Assembly: GCF_021729145.1 (NCBI RefSeq)
Contig: NZ_JAJSLW010000005.1
Location: 191,946-255,945, forward strand
Source of the DNA: Membranihabitans maritimus
GTDB taxonomy: Bacteria; Bacteroidota; Bacteroidia; Chitinophagales; Saprospiraceae
Direction: 5' to 3'
DNA: 64,000 bases
Of this stretch, positions 8,397 through 17,284 are shown piece by piece (the first letter of the stretch is position 1; each line of letters opens with the position of its first letter). The notes under the pieces are model-generated. The model made no database searches, had not been told where the DNA came from, and saw only the letters and a list, made by a program, of their open reading frames with translations. The translations under genes were made by a program, and so were the position numbers.

Positions 8397-9069
8397 TTAA
8401 TCAAATTCATTAAAACTTTCCAAAAGATATAGTTCTATGTCTTATGCGGTCATAATTTCTATTAATGCGTTCTTTTCATCCTTGTTGAAGTATTTATAGC
8501 ATTCCATCATAAGGGCAGGTTGATAATTGAGTTAGGATTTGAGGAATAGTTTTTAGTATTGCTATGTCCATATCCCCTTTGCATCGATTTTAATTTGCTC
8601 CAACCTTTTTAAATCATTGCTATAAGACTTCAAAAGATAGTCGTATAAGTTTTTGTCTATTATATTAAGTATATCGCGGTGCTATGGTTTCTAGATTTTA
8701 TCCTGGAGGAAATTATTGGTTTCCAGTGCTCGTACCCTTCCCGATTTATAAGCCAAAGAGCCATAGGAGTTTTTGTATCAGCGGTATCAATTACAAAAGA
8801 TTCTTCTTTAAAGAGTTTTGGTAGAAGGAGATATTAGATCTCGATATTTCCTTTGCTCTCTCGAATGGATGTAACCATTGAGCATATTCAATTTTCCTAT
8901 ACTGTGGAATATCAATTTTTTTTATTTCACATCAGTATTCATTAAAAGTCTTTTTTACACGATTCTTTCTTAGCTTTTTCTTTAGGTGATTTATGATTAT
9001 TTCTTGCTTTACAACTATTAATGCTGCTACAACACTATACGCTATTTCGGAAATCAAAGGTATGTATTC
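8397..9069 (-). pseudogene. FkbM-family methyltransferase remnant
   Basis: Minus-strand remains of a FkbM-type SAM methyltransferase broken by several frameshifts, stops and a probable internal deletion. In order I can read: KKTFNEY, a stop, then EIKKIDIPQYRKIEYAQWLH PFE (about 8930-8870); a frame change to SFVIDTADTKTPMA (about 8800-8765), where an intact gene would have the SAM motif VIDIGAxxGD; another change to LAYKSGRVRALETNNF (about 8750); then LYDYLLKSYSNDLKRLEQIK (about 8600-8660); DIAILKTIPQILTQ (about 8530-8570); and LMMECYKYFNKDEKNALIEI (about 8455-8515), ending SFNEFD-stop at 8397. The YAQWLHPFE, IKIDA and MMECYKY phrases are what I recognise from this family. No single reading frame could give a working enzyme. 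Confidence 0.6.
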
Positions 9070-9071
9070 AC

Positions 9072-9422
9072 CTACTCCGACCAGACAGCAAGTTCATAAC
9101 CATCGGGATCGGAGAATTGAAAGCGTTTGCCACCCGGGAAGCTAAAAATATCCTTCAGGATGGTTCCTCCCGATTTTAATACTTTTCTTTTGCTTGATTC
9201 AATATTATCTGAATAAAGTACGACCAATATACTGCCTTTTGCAGGTTCACCGATCGTAAATCCGCCGTCTACATAATCTCCTTCAAAGGCTGTATATTGG
9301 GGGCCATAGTCTGTAAAACTCCAACCGAAACATTTTGTATAAAATTCTTTTGCCCGTACTATATCTGTTGTGAGAAATTCAATGTATTGGATTTGCTCGT
9401 GTTTTAATTTTATTGGCTTCAT
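9072..9422 (-). CDS. VOC (glyoxalase) family protein
   Basis: A 116-residue VOC-fold protein: IQYIEFLTTDIVRAKEFYTK opens the first module, FGWSFTDYGPQYTAFEGD continues it, and FQFSDPDGYELAVWSE closes the second. This is the subgroup often annotated as glyoxalase/bleomycin resistance or extradiol-dioxygenase-like; the substrate is unknown. The gene appears intact, in contrast to the degraded sequence immediately downstream of it. Confidence 0.85.
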   Translation of the reverse strand: MKPIKLKHEQIQYIEFLTTDIVRAKEFYTKCFGWSFTDYGPQYTAFEGDYVDGGFTIGEPAKGSILVVLYSDNIESSKRKVLKSGGTILKDIFSFPGGKRFQFSDPDGYELAVWSE

Positions 9423-9526
9423 GGTTTAATATCCTTAAAATATCTTGGAAAAAGTTTGAAATATCATGTTTAATTTTCAAATTAAGTAGTTGTATTACTG
9501 GAATCTAATCTTGTGTTATATCTACT

Positions 9527-10093
9527 TCACCGGTTTCTTAGGTTTTCTGACTCTGTGGTATTTAATCCTTCGAATATGGGCACGGGTCGATGTTCACCTT
9601 CTTTTTCTGTACGAGCAATTCCATGTTCTCTAATGTCATTTATCAGCCATTGCATTTCCATTATTTCCTTGCGTTGCGCTTTGATAATTTTATCAGCAAG
9701 TTCCCGTACTCTAACATCCTTTATCTTTGATTTTTCGCTTGTTAATAATGCAATGGAGTGATGTGGAATCATACCCTTCATATAATCCACATCTGAGACG
9801 GTTTTCTGGCTCCTAACCAACCATATACCACCAATAATAAGGATAAGACCCAAACTAAAAATAGCTATATTTTTCCCGCGTTTTCTGTACATACTAAGCA
9901 TGTAAAGTAGCATGATAATGATCATAGCTCCACCCATGACAAGGGTCATAAACAACCGGGTTTCACTAAACCAGAAATGCTCAATGATTTGATATGAATG
10001 TGTATACATTAAAAAAAACATAGCAGCCATGGAAGTAGTGATCATTGCAAAGAATTTAAAATAATTATGACTGTTTTTGTTATTACCCTTCAT
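9527..10093 (-). CDS. DUF305 domain-containing membrane protein
   Basis: A 188-residue protein with three hydrophobic helices (about 14-33, 45-68 and 75-92) followed by a DUF305 segment carrying the signature YMKGMIPHHSIALL (about 103-116), an HH pair typical of this ferritin-like family, then the ELADKIIKAQRKEIMEMQWL helix. DUF305 proteins are often next to copper or other metal-stress genes and may bind metal through the His/Met-rich helix; here there is no metal operon beside it. ATG at 10093 is clear. Confidence 0.85.
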   Translation of the reverse strand: MKGNNKNSHNYFKFFAMITTSMAAMFFLMYTHSYQIIEHFWFSETRLFMTLVMGGAMIIIMLLYMLSMYRKRGKNIAIFSLGLILIIGGIWLVRSQKTVSDVDYMKGMIPHHSIALLTSEKSKIKDVRVRELADKIIKAQRKEIMEMQWLINDIREHGIARTEKEGEHRPVPIFEGLNTTESENLRNR

Positions 10094-10728
10094 GGTAGAA
10101 TTTTTTTATTTAAAAACTATTTCTAATTCTTCAGGCTTGCTTTTGTGCTATAATTTTTGCTGATTTTATTTCATTTCTAGGTCTTTCCAAACAAACTTTA
10201 AGCATCTAGTGAATATTTTAATGATTTTGTTAATATAAAAAATTAAATTAATAGGAATGGCTCACGGAATGATGATTAGGTTATTATATGTCCACGATTT
10301 ATGTTGTTTCATAAAAGTGAACCATTTGTTTTAGGAATTTCTCGGATGGAACCCATATTTCCGTTTTTTTTTATTCTTCATCTTGAGTAGAATCTCGGTA
10401 TGATAGAAGGCATGAAAAGTTATGTTAAATACCTTTTCGAACTAAATGTATTCAGTGGTGTAATATTTTATAAATTGTTCCTGTTACAAATTCCGATGAA
10501 TTCGGGGCGATATAAGCACATGGTAGTTACCTGAAGCATAATAAGTTTGAATGTTGATTCTCGTTTCGATCAGAACCCTCAAAAGGTTCCATCTACCTGT
10601 TACGTGTGTTCGAATTCCCAGGGATAATTAATACCTAAACATGAATCTTGTTAGCCTCCCAATCCTAATAAATAAAATTTTCATACTTATTTTTTGTTGA
10701 ATGTATGCGTTTCTAACCGTGGTTTCTT
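10094..10728. other. Long intergenic region, no recognisable gene
   Basis: About 635 bp between the DUF305 and YdeI-like genes. Short stop-free stretches occur on the minus strand (for example around 10490-10620) but have no good start and I cannot match them to a family. Probably decayed sequence. No RNA gene or clear terminator seen. Confidence 0.35.
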
Positions 10729-11310
10729 TTATTCAAATTGCTTTGGTCTTTTCCCTTGAGAAGCCAATCTGACTATTTCATCTATTCTCTTTTGTCTGGT
10801 TTCTTTACGTTTAGCGATTACAATCCAATACAACATTCCTTTCATTGTTGATTTTGATTGTGATTCAAAGTAATTCTTGGCAATATTATTTTCCCCCAAT
10901 GCAATTTTTAATTCCTTTGGAATGATAAGGTTTTCAATATCGTCCATTATTGACCATGTGCCGTTTTGTTTCGCCGTTCTAATGGTTTCATAACCTGCAT
11001 CAGTCATTCGACCTTGTTGGATTAGTTTGCTAACTTTCTCCTTGTTTATTTTTGACCAGGTACTGGTTGGTTTTCTTTTACTGAAATATTGGATATACCT
11101 TTCTTCGTCAATCGATTTTTTTGTACTATCTATCCATCCGAAGCAAAGGGCCTCATCAACTGCTTCACTCCAACTAACAGAAGGTACCTGGGAGGAAACT
11201 CTAAAATACATTAGCCAAACTGATTTTTTTGACCGGTGATTTTTTGTTAACCATTTTCTCCATTCTGATTGGTTTTTGGGACAATATGTTTCTATTTCCT
11301 TTTTGCTCAT
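10729..11310 (-). CDS. YdeI/OmpD-associated (OmdA) family protein
   Basis: A 193-residue soluble protein of the YdeI/OmdA family. The N-terminal segment (SEWRKWLTKNHRSKKSVWLMYF), the SWSEAVDEALCFGWIDSTKK motif (about 47-66) and the YFSKRKPTSTWSKINKEKV segment (about 75-93) are the conserved blocks; the C-terminal NYFESQSKSTMKGMLYWI and RIDEIVRLASQGKRP complete the family. Members are linked in enterobacteria to bacteriocin or peptide tolerance, but the molecular role is unclear. It is a stand-alone gene. Confidence 0.85.
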   Translation of the reverse strand: MSKKEIETYCPKNQSEWRKWLTKNHRSKKSVWLMYFRVSSQVPSVSWSEAVDEALCFGWIDSTKKSIDEERYIQYFSKRKPTSTWSKINKEKVSKLIQQGRMTDAGYETIRTAKQNGTWSIMDDIENLIIPKELKIALGENNIAKNYFESQSKSTMKGMLYWIVIAKRKETRQKRIDEIVRLASQGKRPKQFE

Positions 11311-11415
11311 AAAAATTGATTCATTTCAGTAATGTAAGAATATTAAGGAGTGAGGTTAAGATAATATTCAACAAAAATATTGACCCTATTGAATATCTTC
11401 TAATTTCAATTTGGA

Positions 11416-11619
11416 TCAATGTATATAATCAATCTTCATTTGATTAACTTCTGCAGATATAAAATCTTGCCAAACCTTTTTTGAAATATGACTATTTGGA
11501 ATAACGACCTTACTGACAGGTTTTTTAAGTTCGATACTTTCAAGCTTAAGTCGATTACCTATGTTAAGGTACTGATTCGGACAATGCTGGAAAGGTTTTA
11601 CCTTTTCAATCAGGACCAT
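11416..11619 (-). CDS. Hypothetical small ORF (67 aa), uncertain
   Basis: A 67-codon ORF with ATG at 11619 preceded by a G-rich run (agggggATG) that could serve as a ribosome binding site. The product (NIGNRLKLESIELKKPVSKV in the middle) is basic, with no signal or membrane segment, and I do not recognise it. The opposite strand is also open here (11488-11673), so chance is possible. Confidence 0.25.
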   Translation of the reverse strand: MVLIEKVKPFQHCPNQYLNIGNRLKLESIELKKPVSKVVIPNSHISKKVWQDFISAEVNQMKIDYIH

Positions 11620-11872
11620 CCCCCTGAAACAATTTTTCTACCAACGTATCAGGAATTTTTATATTTCAATTAAGTACCGGGGTAAGACATAGTATCCCTG
11701 GCAGTATCTCAAAAATCATCATCGCTTTTTGCCGACTAGTACAGTTAATAGCTGCCTTTGAAAACCAATGAACTACTAACCAAAGATAAAACCTGTATGT
11801 GACAACCCTATGTCATGCCGTATAAATAATTAGGTGGGATTCAATCTGATAATCGAGGCTTGATTTTAGGAT

Positions 11873-12616
11873 TCAATATTTAGATTCTTTCTTTATATTT
11901 TGATACACTGTTGAAAAAGTAGTTGCATTTATAACTATGGTTGCAGTTGTAAAGGTTGAATATAGTTTTTTTAAGAGTTCATTGTATAGGTTGTCTTGTC
12001 CAAAAGTTTTCAGCAGCAGATAATAATGTTCCCTGGATGAAAGTAACAAATGCGATAGATTTTTTAATGATATTTCTAATGGTATATTATTCGTGAATCT
12101 GCCTTTGATCCTAATGGGCTTGTCGTATAACTCATTAAAATCTATTTGGTGATCATAAGATGAATTCTGATGATGAGACCTTTTTAAATTTAGTTTTTCT
12201 AAAATCCAATCTAGTGATAATTCAAAATCATAAATGACAATTCTGGAAGAATTTTTGGATACCCTGACAACCTCATTAAGCAAAGCCTGTGATTTAGCAT
12301 AGAAAAGGGACCCTGCGAAAGTAATTACATCAAAGTAATCATTTGGAAAGGTGAAATTCTCCTTGTTGTAATATTTATATTCTATCCTGGGATGGTAAAT
12401 GGCTTTGTGCAACATCTCTTTACTTGGCTCAATTCCTACAACATTATTACAAAAACGGGTTAAAGCAATAGATGACTGGCCCGTTCCACAACCGACATCC
12501 AACCCTAAAGAACAAATATTTTCATGTTCTAAACATTCCTTTAATATTATGAAATGTAATGAAGGTCGATATATGGAGTAATGAAAAGCTGTAGTTTGAT
12601 CGTAATTATTGGTCAT
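11873..12616 (-). CDS. Class I SAM-dependent methyltransferase
   Basis: A 247-residue Rossmann-fold methyltransferase. Motif I is LGLDVGCGTGQSSIAL (about 37-52), followed by the acidic strand end VVGIEPSKEMLHKA (about 58-71) and the motif IV/post region FDVITFAGSLFYA (about 94-106) and RVSKNSSRIVIYDFEL. The N-terminus YDQTTAFHYSIYRPSLH resembles UbiE/methyltransf_11-type enzymes. The acceptor is unknown. A 14-bp perfect palindrome lies just upstream (12637-12650). Confidence 0.85.
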   Translation of the reverse strand: MTNNYDQTTAFHYSIYRPSLHFIILKECLEHENICSLGLDVGCGTGQSSIALTRFCNNVVGIEPSKEMLHKAIYHPRIEYKYYNKENFTFPNDYFDVITFAGSLFYAKSQALLNEVVRVSKNSSRIVIYDFELSLDWILEKLNLKRSHHQNSSYDHQIDFNELYDKPIRIKGRFTNNIPLEISLKNLSHLLLSSREHYYLLLKTFGQDNLYNELLKKLYSTFTTATIVINATTFSTVYQNIKKESKY

Positions 12617-12636
12617 ATTTAGACATTCGATTGAAT

Positions 12637-12650
12637 TATTCTAAAGAATA
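12637..12650. promoter_or_regulatory. Perfect palindrome upstream of the methyltransferase gene
   Basis: TATTCT-AA-AGAATA, a 14-bp perfect dyad about 21 nt upstream of the methyltransferase ATG. It could be an operator, but in such AT-rich DNA short palindromes arise by chance. Confidence 0.3.
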
Positions 12651-13168
12651 TTTTACATCTCGTTGGGAGAAACTGAATCATTTGCTGACTATCCATAATT
12701 TATATGAATTTAATTATTAATTGTTGTTTTCAATAATTATGTCTATTTCCAATAACCAGGGACAATTGTAAAGCAAGCAAATTTTCATTGTCTGAATCAA
12801 CCATTTAAAATGATTATCCCTGGTATCATCGATAGGTTCTTCTTTGTATTTCTTTTGCTTTAAGCAGAGCTGAAAATAAAATTTTTAAGATAGACTTACT
12901 ACAAAGGGATGCTTTTCATAAGTCTTATATTCTGATCATTAATTGAACTCCAGCAGTAATTGGCCTAATTGAAAATAAGGACTATAGGCAGTACTATGGA
13001 GTAATGTCATATGTATGAATATATTTTCAAAAATCAGTCTTTTATAGGATGATACTATCCAGAAATTAGTTCCTGCTTAACCGTCCGTCTTGATTAATAT
13101 ATTGGTATCTTGCTGAATTCAAAATTATTCCTGGTATTGCTGAATAGCAATATAATCTGAAGAAAAAC
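12651..13168. other. Intergenic region with an unrecognised open stretch
   Basis: About 520 bp. On the minus strand from about 12885 down to 12717 there is a stop-free stretch of some 55 codons (including DDTRDNHFKWLIQTMK and ending at a TAA) but no upstream start codon; only an internal ATG could initiate it. I do not recognise it and read it as a probable gene remnant. Confidence 0.3.
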
Positions 13169-14353
13169 TTAGTCTTCCGAAATCAATACTCTTGGTATTT
13201 CTGAAAGGATTTTCGGATTATTATTTTTTCTGAATACAGGGCCTGCATATTCATTACTAGTTTCGTATTTAGGTGAAAAATATCCTTTTCGGTTGAGAAA
13301 AAGTTTACCGTTTTTTTTATTAATGGTCACGGTTCCCACCGGATAAAATCCCTTGTCTTTATCTGCCTTCGAAATGGTTACTTTTTCCAGTGGCCTATTA
13401 TTTTTAGTTTGCCATAAATGATTTCCATGTGGTAGTATATCGATCTCTTTTATTTCCAGCTGAATTTTATCTTTTTTCACCTGTACAACCATGTAATTCG
13501 TACGTGTATTGTATCCAATCAACCCACCATGAGCTACTTGCATTATTCCGTCCCTTTCGGTACATGTAATAGCGTGTACTTCTCCGCATAAATAAGCATC
13601 TACCCCGTAATTTTTCATAGCCTGCCAAAAACCTGATTCCCTGCCCTCCTTAATCATCAGGCCACTCGAGCTCCACTTTCTTACGGGACCCAGGATCGGC
13701 GCATGGCCCAGAACAAATTTATGATCTGCATCGGCATTTTCTTCGAGTATGTTGATTAGCCATTTCAGTTGTTCTCCGGTTACACCGGCTTTAATCAATC
13801 CCTGGTCACTTTGACCTTTTTCGAATATATCAGTAGAAATGAAAAGGACATTTTTGTGTTTCCACCAGAAAGCCGTACCTTTCATATGATCAGGGCCATT
13901 CGCGGGCATTTCCATATGTCGGGCAAAGGCTTCTTTATACAATTTTACAGCTTCTATTTTTTTTGTTGTCCTCCAGGCATTGTCACCTATTTCGTGATCT
14001 CCAATGGAAGTGTAGAATTTTATACCATGGTCTTTCATCCTGTTTTTCCAGGCTGAATAATATCTATTGGCATACTTGTCAATAGTATCTCTATCATTCC
14101 ACTCCGGATCATCCCAGTGCCCCATAACCAAATCACCAGGTACTACCAAAAAATCAGGATCTTCTTGTTTTATGGATTCCAATATATAGGATACTGCATT
14201 TTCCCAACCTTCCTGCGGATAATCACAATCTACATTAAGAAAATCAGGCATACTTACGAATATCCATTCTTCCTCATTTGAAGCAGGATTAGATTGGCAG
14301 GCAAGTAGAAAATATCCTGTGATGGCTATAATGTATATATTAATTTGTTTCAT
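13169..14353 (-). CDS. Metallophosphoesterase-like lipoprotein
   Basis: A 394-residue exported protein. The signal ends in FLLACQ with Cys19 as the probable lipobox cysteine, placing it in the periplasm or at the membrane. The calcineurin-like phosphoesterase fold is clear from VVPGDLVMGHWDD (motif 2), SIGDHEIG (motif 3), VLGHAPI (motif 4) and LCGEVHAI (motif 5). Two standard motifs are altered: GNHD/E reads GDHE and GHxH reads GEVH, and motif 1 (DxH) appears as PDFLN. Such proteins usually hydrolyse phosphomonoesters or nucleotides using a two-metal centre; altered ligands leave the activity uncertain. Confidence 0.8.
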   Translation of the reverse strand: MKQINIYIIAITGYFLLACQSNPASNEEEWIFVSMPDFLNVDCDYPQEGWENAVSYILESIKQEDPDFLVVPGDLVMGHWDDPEWNDRDTIDKYANRYYSAWKNRMKDHGIKFYTSIGDHEIGDNAWRTTKKIEAVKLYKEAFARHMEMPANGPDHMKGTAFWWKHKNVLFISTDIFEKGQSDQGLIKAGVTGEQLKWLINILEENADADHKFVLGHAPILGPVRKWSSSGLMIKEGRESGFWQAMKNYGVDAYLCGEVHAITCTERDGIMQVAHGGLIGYNTRTNYMVVQVKKDKIQLEIKEIDILPHGNHLWQTKNNRPLEKVTISKADKDKGFYPVGTVTINKKNGKLFLNRKGYFSPKYETSNEYAGPVFRKNNNPKILSEIPRVLISED

Positions 14354-14432
14354 TTACCTGATATTGTAGATTTTCTGAAATTTTCATCTTGTCTTAGAAT
14401 AATTGTTCTTCCGTATATGATAATCTATATCA

Positions 14433-15533
14433 TTATGGTATTGCTGCTATGTTATATGATATGTCGACTATTTTTACTTTTAACCAGGTCCATTTTTCAC
14501 CATTTAACATCCAACTCACTTCACATTCTACAGGTACTTTTATCCCCTTGAAATCTTTAAATTTGATAGCTTCCACGGACCATTGTGTAGGAGTAGGGTC
14601 TTTTACATCTTTATAGCGCATGGCCACAAATTTTACAAACTGACCATATTCATTAAAGTGAAATATACCACTAGCTTTTGTCCCCTGAATATCCATCGTT
14701 GCTTTAGCGGAATGGTCATTCAAAGCTTCCCAATGAATGTCGGGAGATAACGCAGCTGAAGGAAACCATACAATTTCTGCCAGATATCGCTGTAGGGTTG
14801 CTTGATTTACTTTGAAATTATTATCAGCATGAACAACCGGAAAAAGGGAAAATAGCTTTATTGTCATTTCCCCTTTCCCCTTTACGAGTTTGTCCCGACC
14901 TTTTGTTGAAATAAGAGAGTATATAGAAGTGTTGATAACCCAATTAAATCCGGGAGGTTGAACAGTAAAGATTTGATTCGCAGTACCAGAACTCCAATCC
15001 TTTTGTCCTGGATTCATTTTTAGTTTCAATTCCTGGGTTAGATATACATTGGATACAATAGGTTGTCCAAATTCTGTGCTTGAATGAAGCCATTTCCGAA
15101 CAACCGGGGGCAAATCTGCAATTTCCTGAGCTATTATCGGATTATTAGTCACAGTTTGAGCCCTTTGAAAAAGATCTTTTCTTTCGGCTAAAATTTGATT
15201 AGTAAAGCGAAAATCTGAATAGGAAACGATAGATGCCAGCAGTATAAGTATATTAATGAGGGTTCCAAATTTGGCATCGGACCAAAAGTAGAATATCAAT
15301 GCCTGGGAAACCAGGATAGCCATAAACCCGCCTAGCCACCAATAATCTGGTTGCCAAATAAGAAGGATAATTGTGATTGAGAAAAGGATAAAGCTGACTA
15401 ACCAAAAGGCTCCCACAGGTTTGGAAATTGGTTCAGATATTCCCTGGAATGTGGTTATATCGTAAGCCTTTAGGAACCCAAAAAGGTGAATACTCCCGTG
15501 TAATCCCATGACCAGTATTAAAATTATCCTCAT
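14433..15533 (-). CDS. DUF6544-like membrane protein
   Basis: A 366-residue protein. An N-terminal membrane domain of four helices (within about 1-110, starting MRIILILVMGLHGSIHLFGF) is followed by a soluble region with LPPVVRKWL, an LTQELKLKMNPGQKDW strand and WFPSAALSPDIHWEAL. This pattern matches a family I know as DUF6544, of unknown function; the soluble part resembles lipoprotein-carrier-like sheets. I chose the ATG at 15533 because the longer reading begins with TTG at 15575. It lies 79 nt upstream of the metallophosphoesterase gene on the same strand. Confidence 0.75.
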   Translation of the reverse strand: MRIILILVMGLHGSIHLFGFLKAYDITTFQGISEPISKPVGAFWLVSFILFSITIILLIWQPDYWWLGGFMAILVSQALIFYFWSDAKFGTLINILILLASIVSYSDFRFTNQILAERKDLFQRAQTVTNNPIIAQEIADLPPVVRKWLHSSTEFGQPIVSNVYLTQELKLKMNPGQKDWSSGTANQIFTVQPPGFNWVINTSIYSLISTKGRDKLVKGKGEMTIKLFSLFPVVHADNNFKVNQATLQRYLAEIVWFPSAALSPDIHWEALNDHSAKATMDIQGTKASGIFHFNEYGQFVKFVAMRYKDVKDPTPTQWSVEAIKFKDFKGIKVPVECEVSWMLNGEKWTWLKVKIVDISYNIAAIP

Positions 15534-15677
15534 TTCCAGATGATTTATGGTTAAACTGATTATTGAATTGCGCAACTAAGTTGAAATAAACATACAATTT
15601 TATTGTGTTGAATTTCTTGATAAAAGTCAATGGAATTGTGACTCCACGCATCGACTTTTGTATTAAATATAAAAATA

Positions 15678-16289
15678 ATGAGTCGAAATACCTACATGTT
15701 TTTTGTTGTTTTCCTGTTGTCTGGTGTTACTATTGACGCCCAAACTAATGATGAAATTCCGGAAAACAAATATTTTATCGGTAGTACATTTTTTATGCTT
15801 GCTAACCTGGTCGATGACCCGGAGCCACCAGCTTATTATCAACTAAATGGTGGCTATCGAATAACTGCAAAAGATGTTGTATCAATTGAATTAATCACAT
15901 GGACTTATTATGAGCCATTGGGAGTACCCTTTAATAAAAAGAAAACGGCTTCCAATTATCCGGGGAAGGTGCAGTCATATGGGGCTGGTCTTGCGTATAA
16001 AAGATTTATCTGGAAGGAGGCTTTTGTCCAATTTCATGCTACCGCTTTTCATCAGGATTACCTAGATAAATCCGGACGAAAAATCCAAAGTGGTTTTCAG
16101 CTATTTAATACTTTACGGATTGGTTATCAATTTCAGTTTTTTGATAATAGAGTGTTCCTTGCACCCTCAATAGCTTGTACTTTCTGGCCTGTGAATACCC
16201 ATTTGCCATCATCTTTTCAGATTCAAGAAAATAAGTGGAATGGATTTTTTATTGGTGAACCAGGTTTACATTTTGGGATTAACTTTTAG
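15678..16289 (+). CDS. Predicted outer-membrane beta-barrel protein, unknown function
   Basis: A 203-residue exported protein: a signal peptide of about 21 residues (FLLSGVTIDAQ), then alternating aromatic strands (YYQLNGGYRI, VSIELITWTYYEP, FVQFHATAFHQDY, TLRIGYQFQFFDNRVFLAPS) ending in LHFGINF, a C-terminal aromatic residue as in outer-membrane barrels. I do not recognise a named family. Its 3' end overlaps the convergent Crp/Fnr gene by 11 bp. Confidence 0.65.
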   Translation: MSRNTYMFFVVFLLSGVTIDAQTNDEIPENKYFIGSTFFMLANLVDDPEPPAYYQLNGGYRITAKDVVSIELITWTYYEPLGVPFNKKKTASNYPGKVQSYGAGLAYKRFIWKEAFVQFHATAFHQDYLDKSGRKIQSGFQLFNTLRIGYQFQFFDNRVFLAPSIACTFWPVNTHLPSSFQIQENKWNGFFIGEPGLHFGINF

Positions 16290-16854
16290 TAATGCGCTTC
16301 CTGATTCTGCTTAAGGATTCCGGTTTGATTCCCAGATAACTGGCAATTTGATGTTGGGGGACCCGATTAAGAAGATCCGGTCGTTCTTGCTGTAACTTTT
16401 TATATCGTTGCTCTGGTTTTAATACGATGGTTTGAATTAATTCCTCTTGTTGGGAACCCATCATTTGTTCCATTCCGCTTCTACAAAAGGTTTCAAATCG
16501 TGGGTGTTTCTCGTACAATTTGTTTTCTTTTTCCGTATTGAGTATGGCCAGGGTCGTTTTCTCCATGCATATATAATTTACCTCAGAGGGTGCCTGCTTG
16601 GCAATGCTATTAAAATTGACAGCAGATTGATTTTCTGTATAAAAGGCTGTAGTTTTTTCTTCTCCGTCATTGATTTCATATTCCCTGACACATCCTGAAA
16701 TAATATAATAGGCATTTCTTGCAACCTGGCCTTCCCGGAGTAAAAATGTTCCTTTTTCAAAACTTTCTATCGGGAAACTACTTTCAATATCAAATTTTTC
16801 CTTTTCTGATAGTGGCGTTAATTCCGATAGTAATTTTATGAGTATATGTGTCAT
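16279..16854 (-). CDS. Crp/Fnr family transcriptional regulator
   Basis: A 191-residue regulator: cyclic-nucleotide-binding-like domain (about 25-115, with KGTFLLREGQVARNAYYIIS and VREYEINDGEEKTTAFY) and a short C-terminal HTH ending IKPESLSRIRKRI. No Fe-S cysteine cluster. ATG at 16854 is chosen; the longer reading uses TTG at 16860. It is the second member of this family in the window (the other ends at 4203). It converges on the outer-membrane protein gene with an 11-bp overlap. Confidence 0.9.
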   Translation of the reverse strand: MTHILIKLLSELTPLSEKEKFDIESSFPIESFEKGTFLLREGQVARNAYYIISGCVREYEINDGEEKTTAFYTENQSAVNFNSIAKQAPSEVNYICMEKTTLAILNTEKENKLYEKHPRFETFCRSGMEQMMGSQQEELIQTIVLKPEQRYKKLQQERPDLLNRVPQHQIASYLGIKPESLSRIRKRITKS

Positions 16855-16860
16855 GTTCAA

Positions 16861-17284
16861 TATTTTAACGATCGACTGCTAATTTATTTATTGAATTTTT
16901 ACGGGATTTTAGATGTCTAAAAATAGATAATTTTTATTCTGAATAAAACGCCGGGGAAAGCTATTTACTAAATCACTCTTTATGGTGGCATCTCCAATTA
17001 CCTTACATATAATAGAACGGCTTTTATTTTCAACAGTTGAAAATGATTCTATTCTGGCTTCTCAATTGATTCCATACGTTCCGGATATGTCTATCAGGTC
17101 AATTTCTTTTAGTGTGTTTTCAAAATGTAATCATTTAATTGCAATTATAACGGTTTAATATCGTGCAAAATATTAAGCGCATTTTGGGAGTATAATGAAC
17201 ATTATATGCATATTCCTTATAAGATCCAAATTATTCCTTCATGCGCTTAATGTTATTTCAAAGAATCTATTTTATGTTTTTAAT
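16861..17284. other. Intergenic region, nothing recognised
   Basis: About 420 bp between the start of the Crp/Fnr gene and the end of the HAEPLYID gene. No gene, RNA or convincing terminator. It should hold the Crp/Fnr promoter, but I see no good TAnnTTTG match close to the start. Confidence 0.35.
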
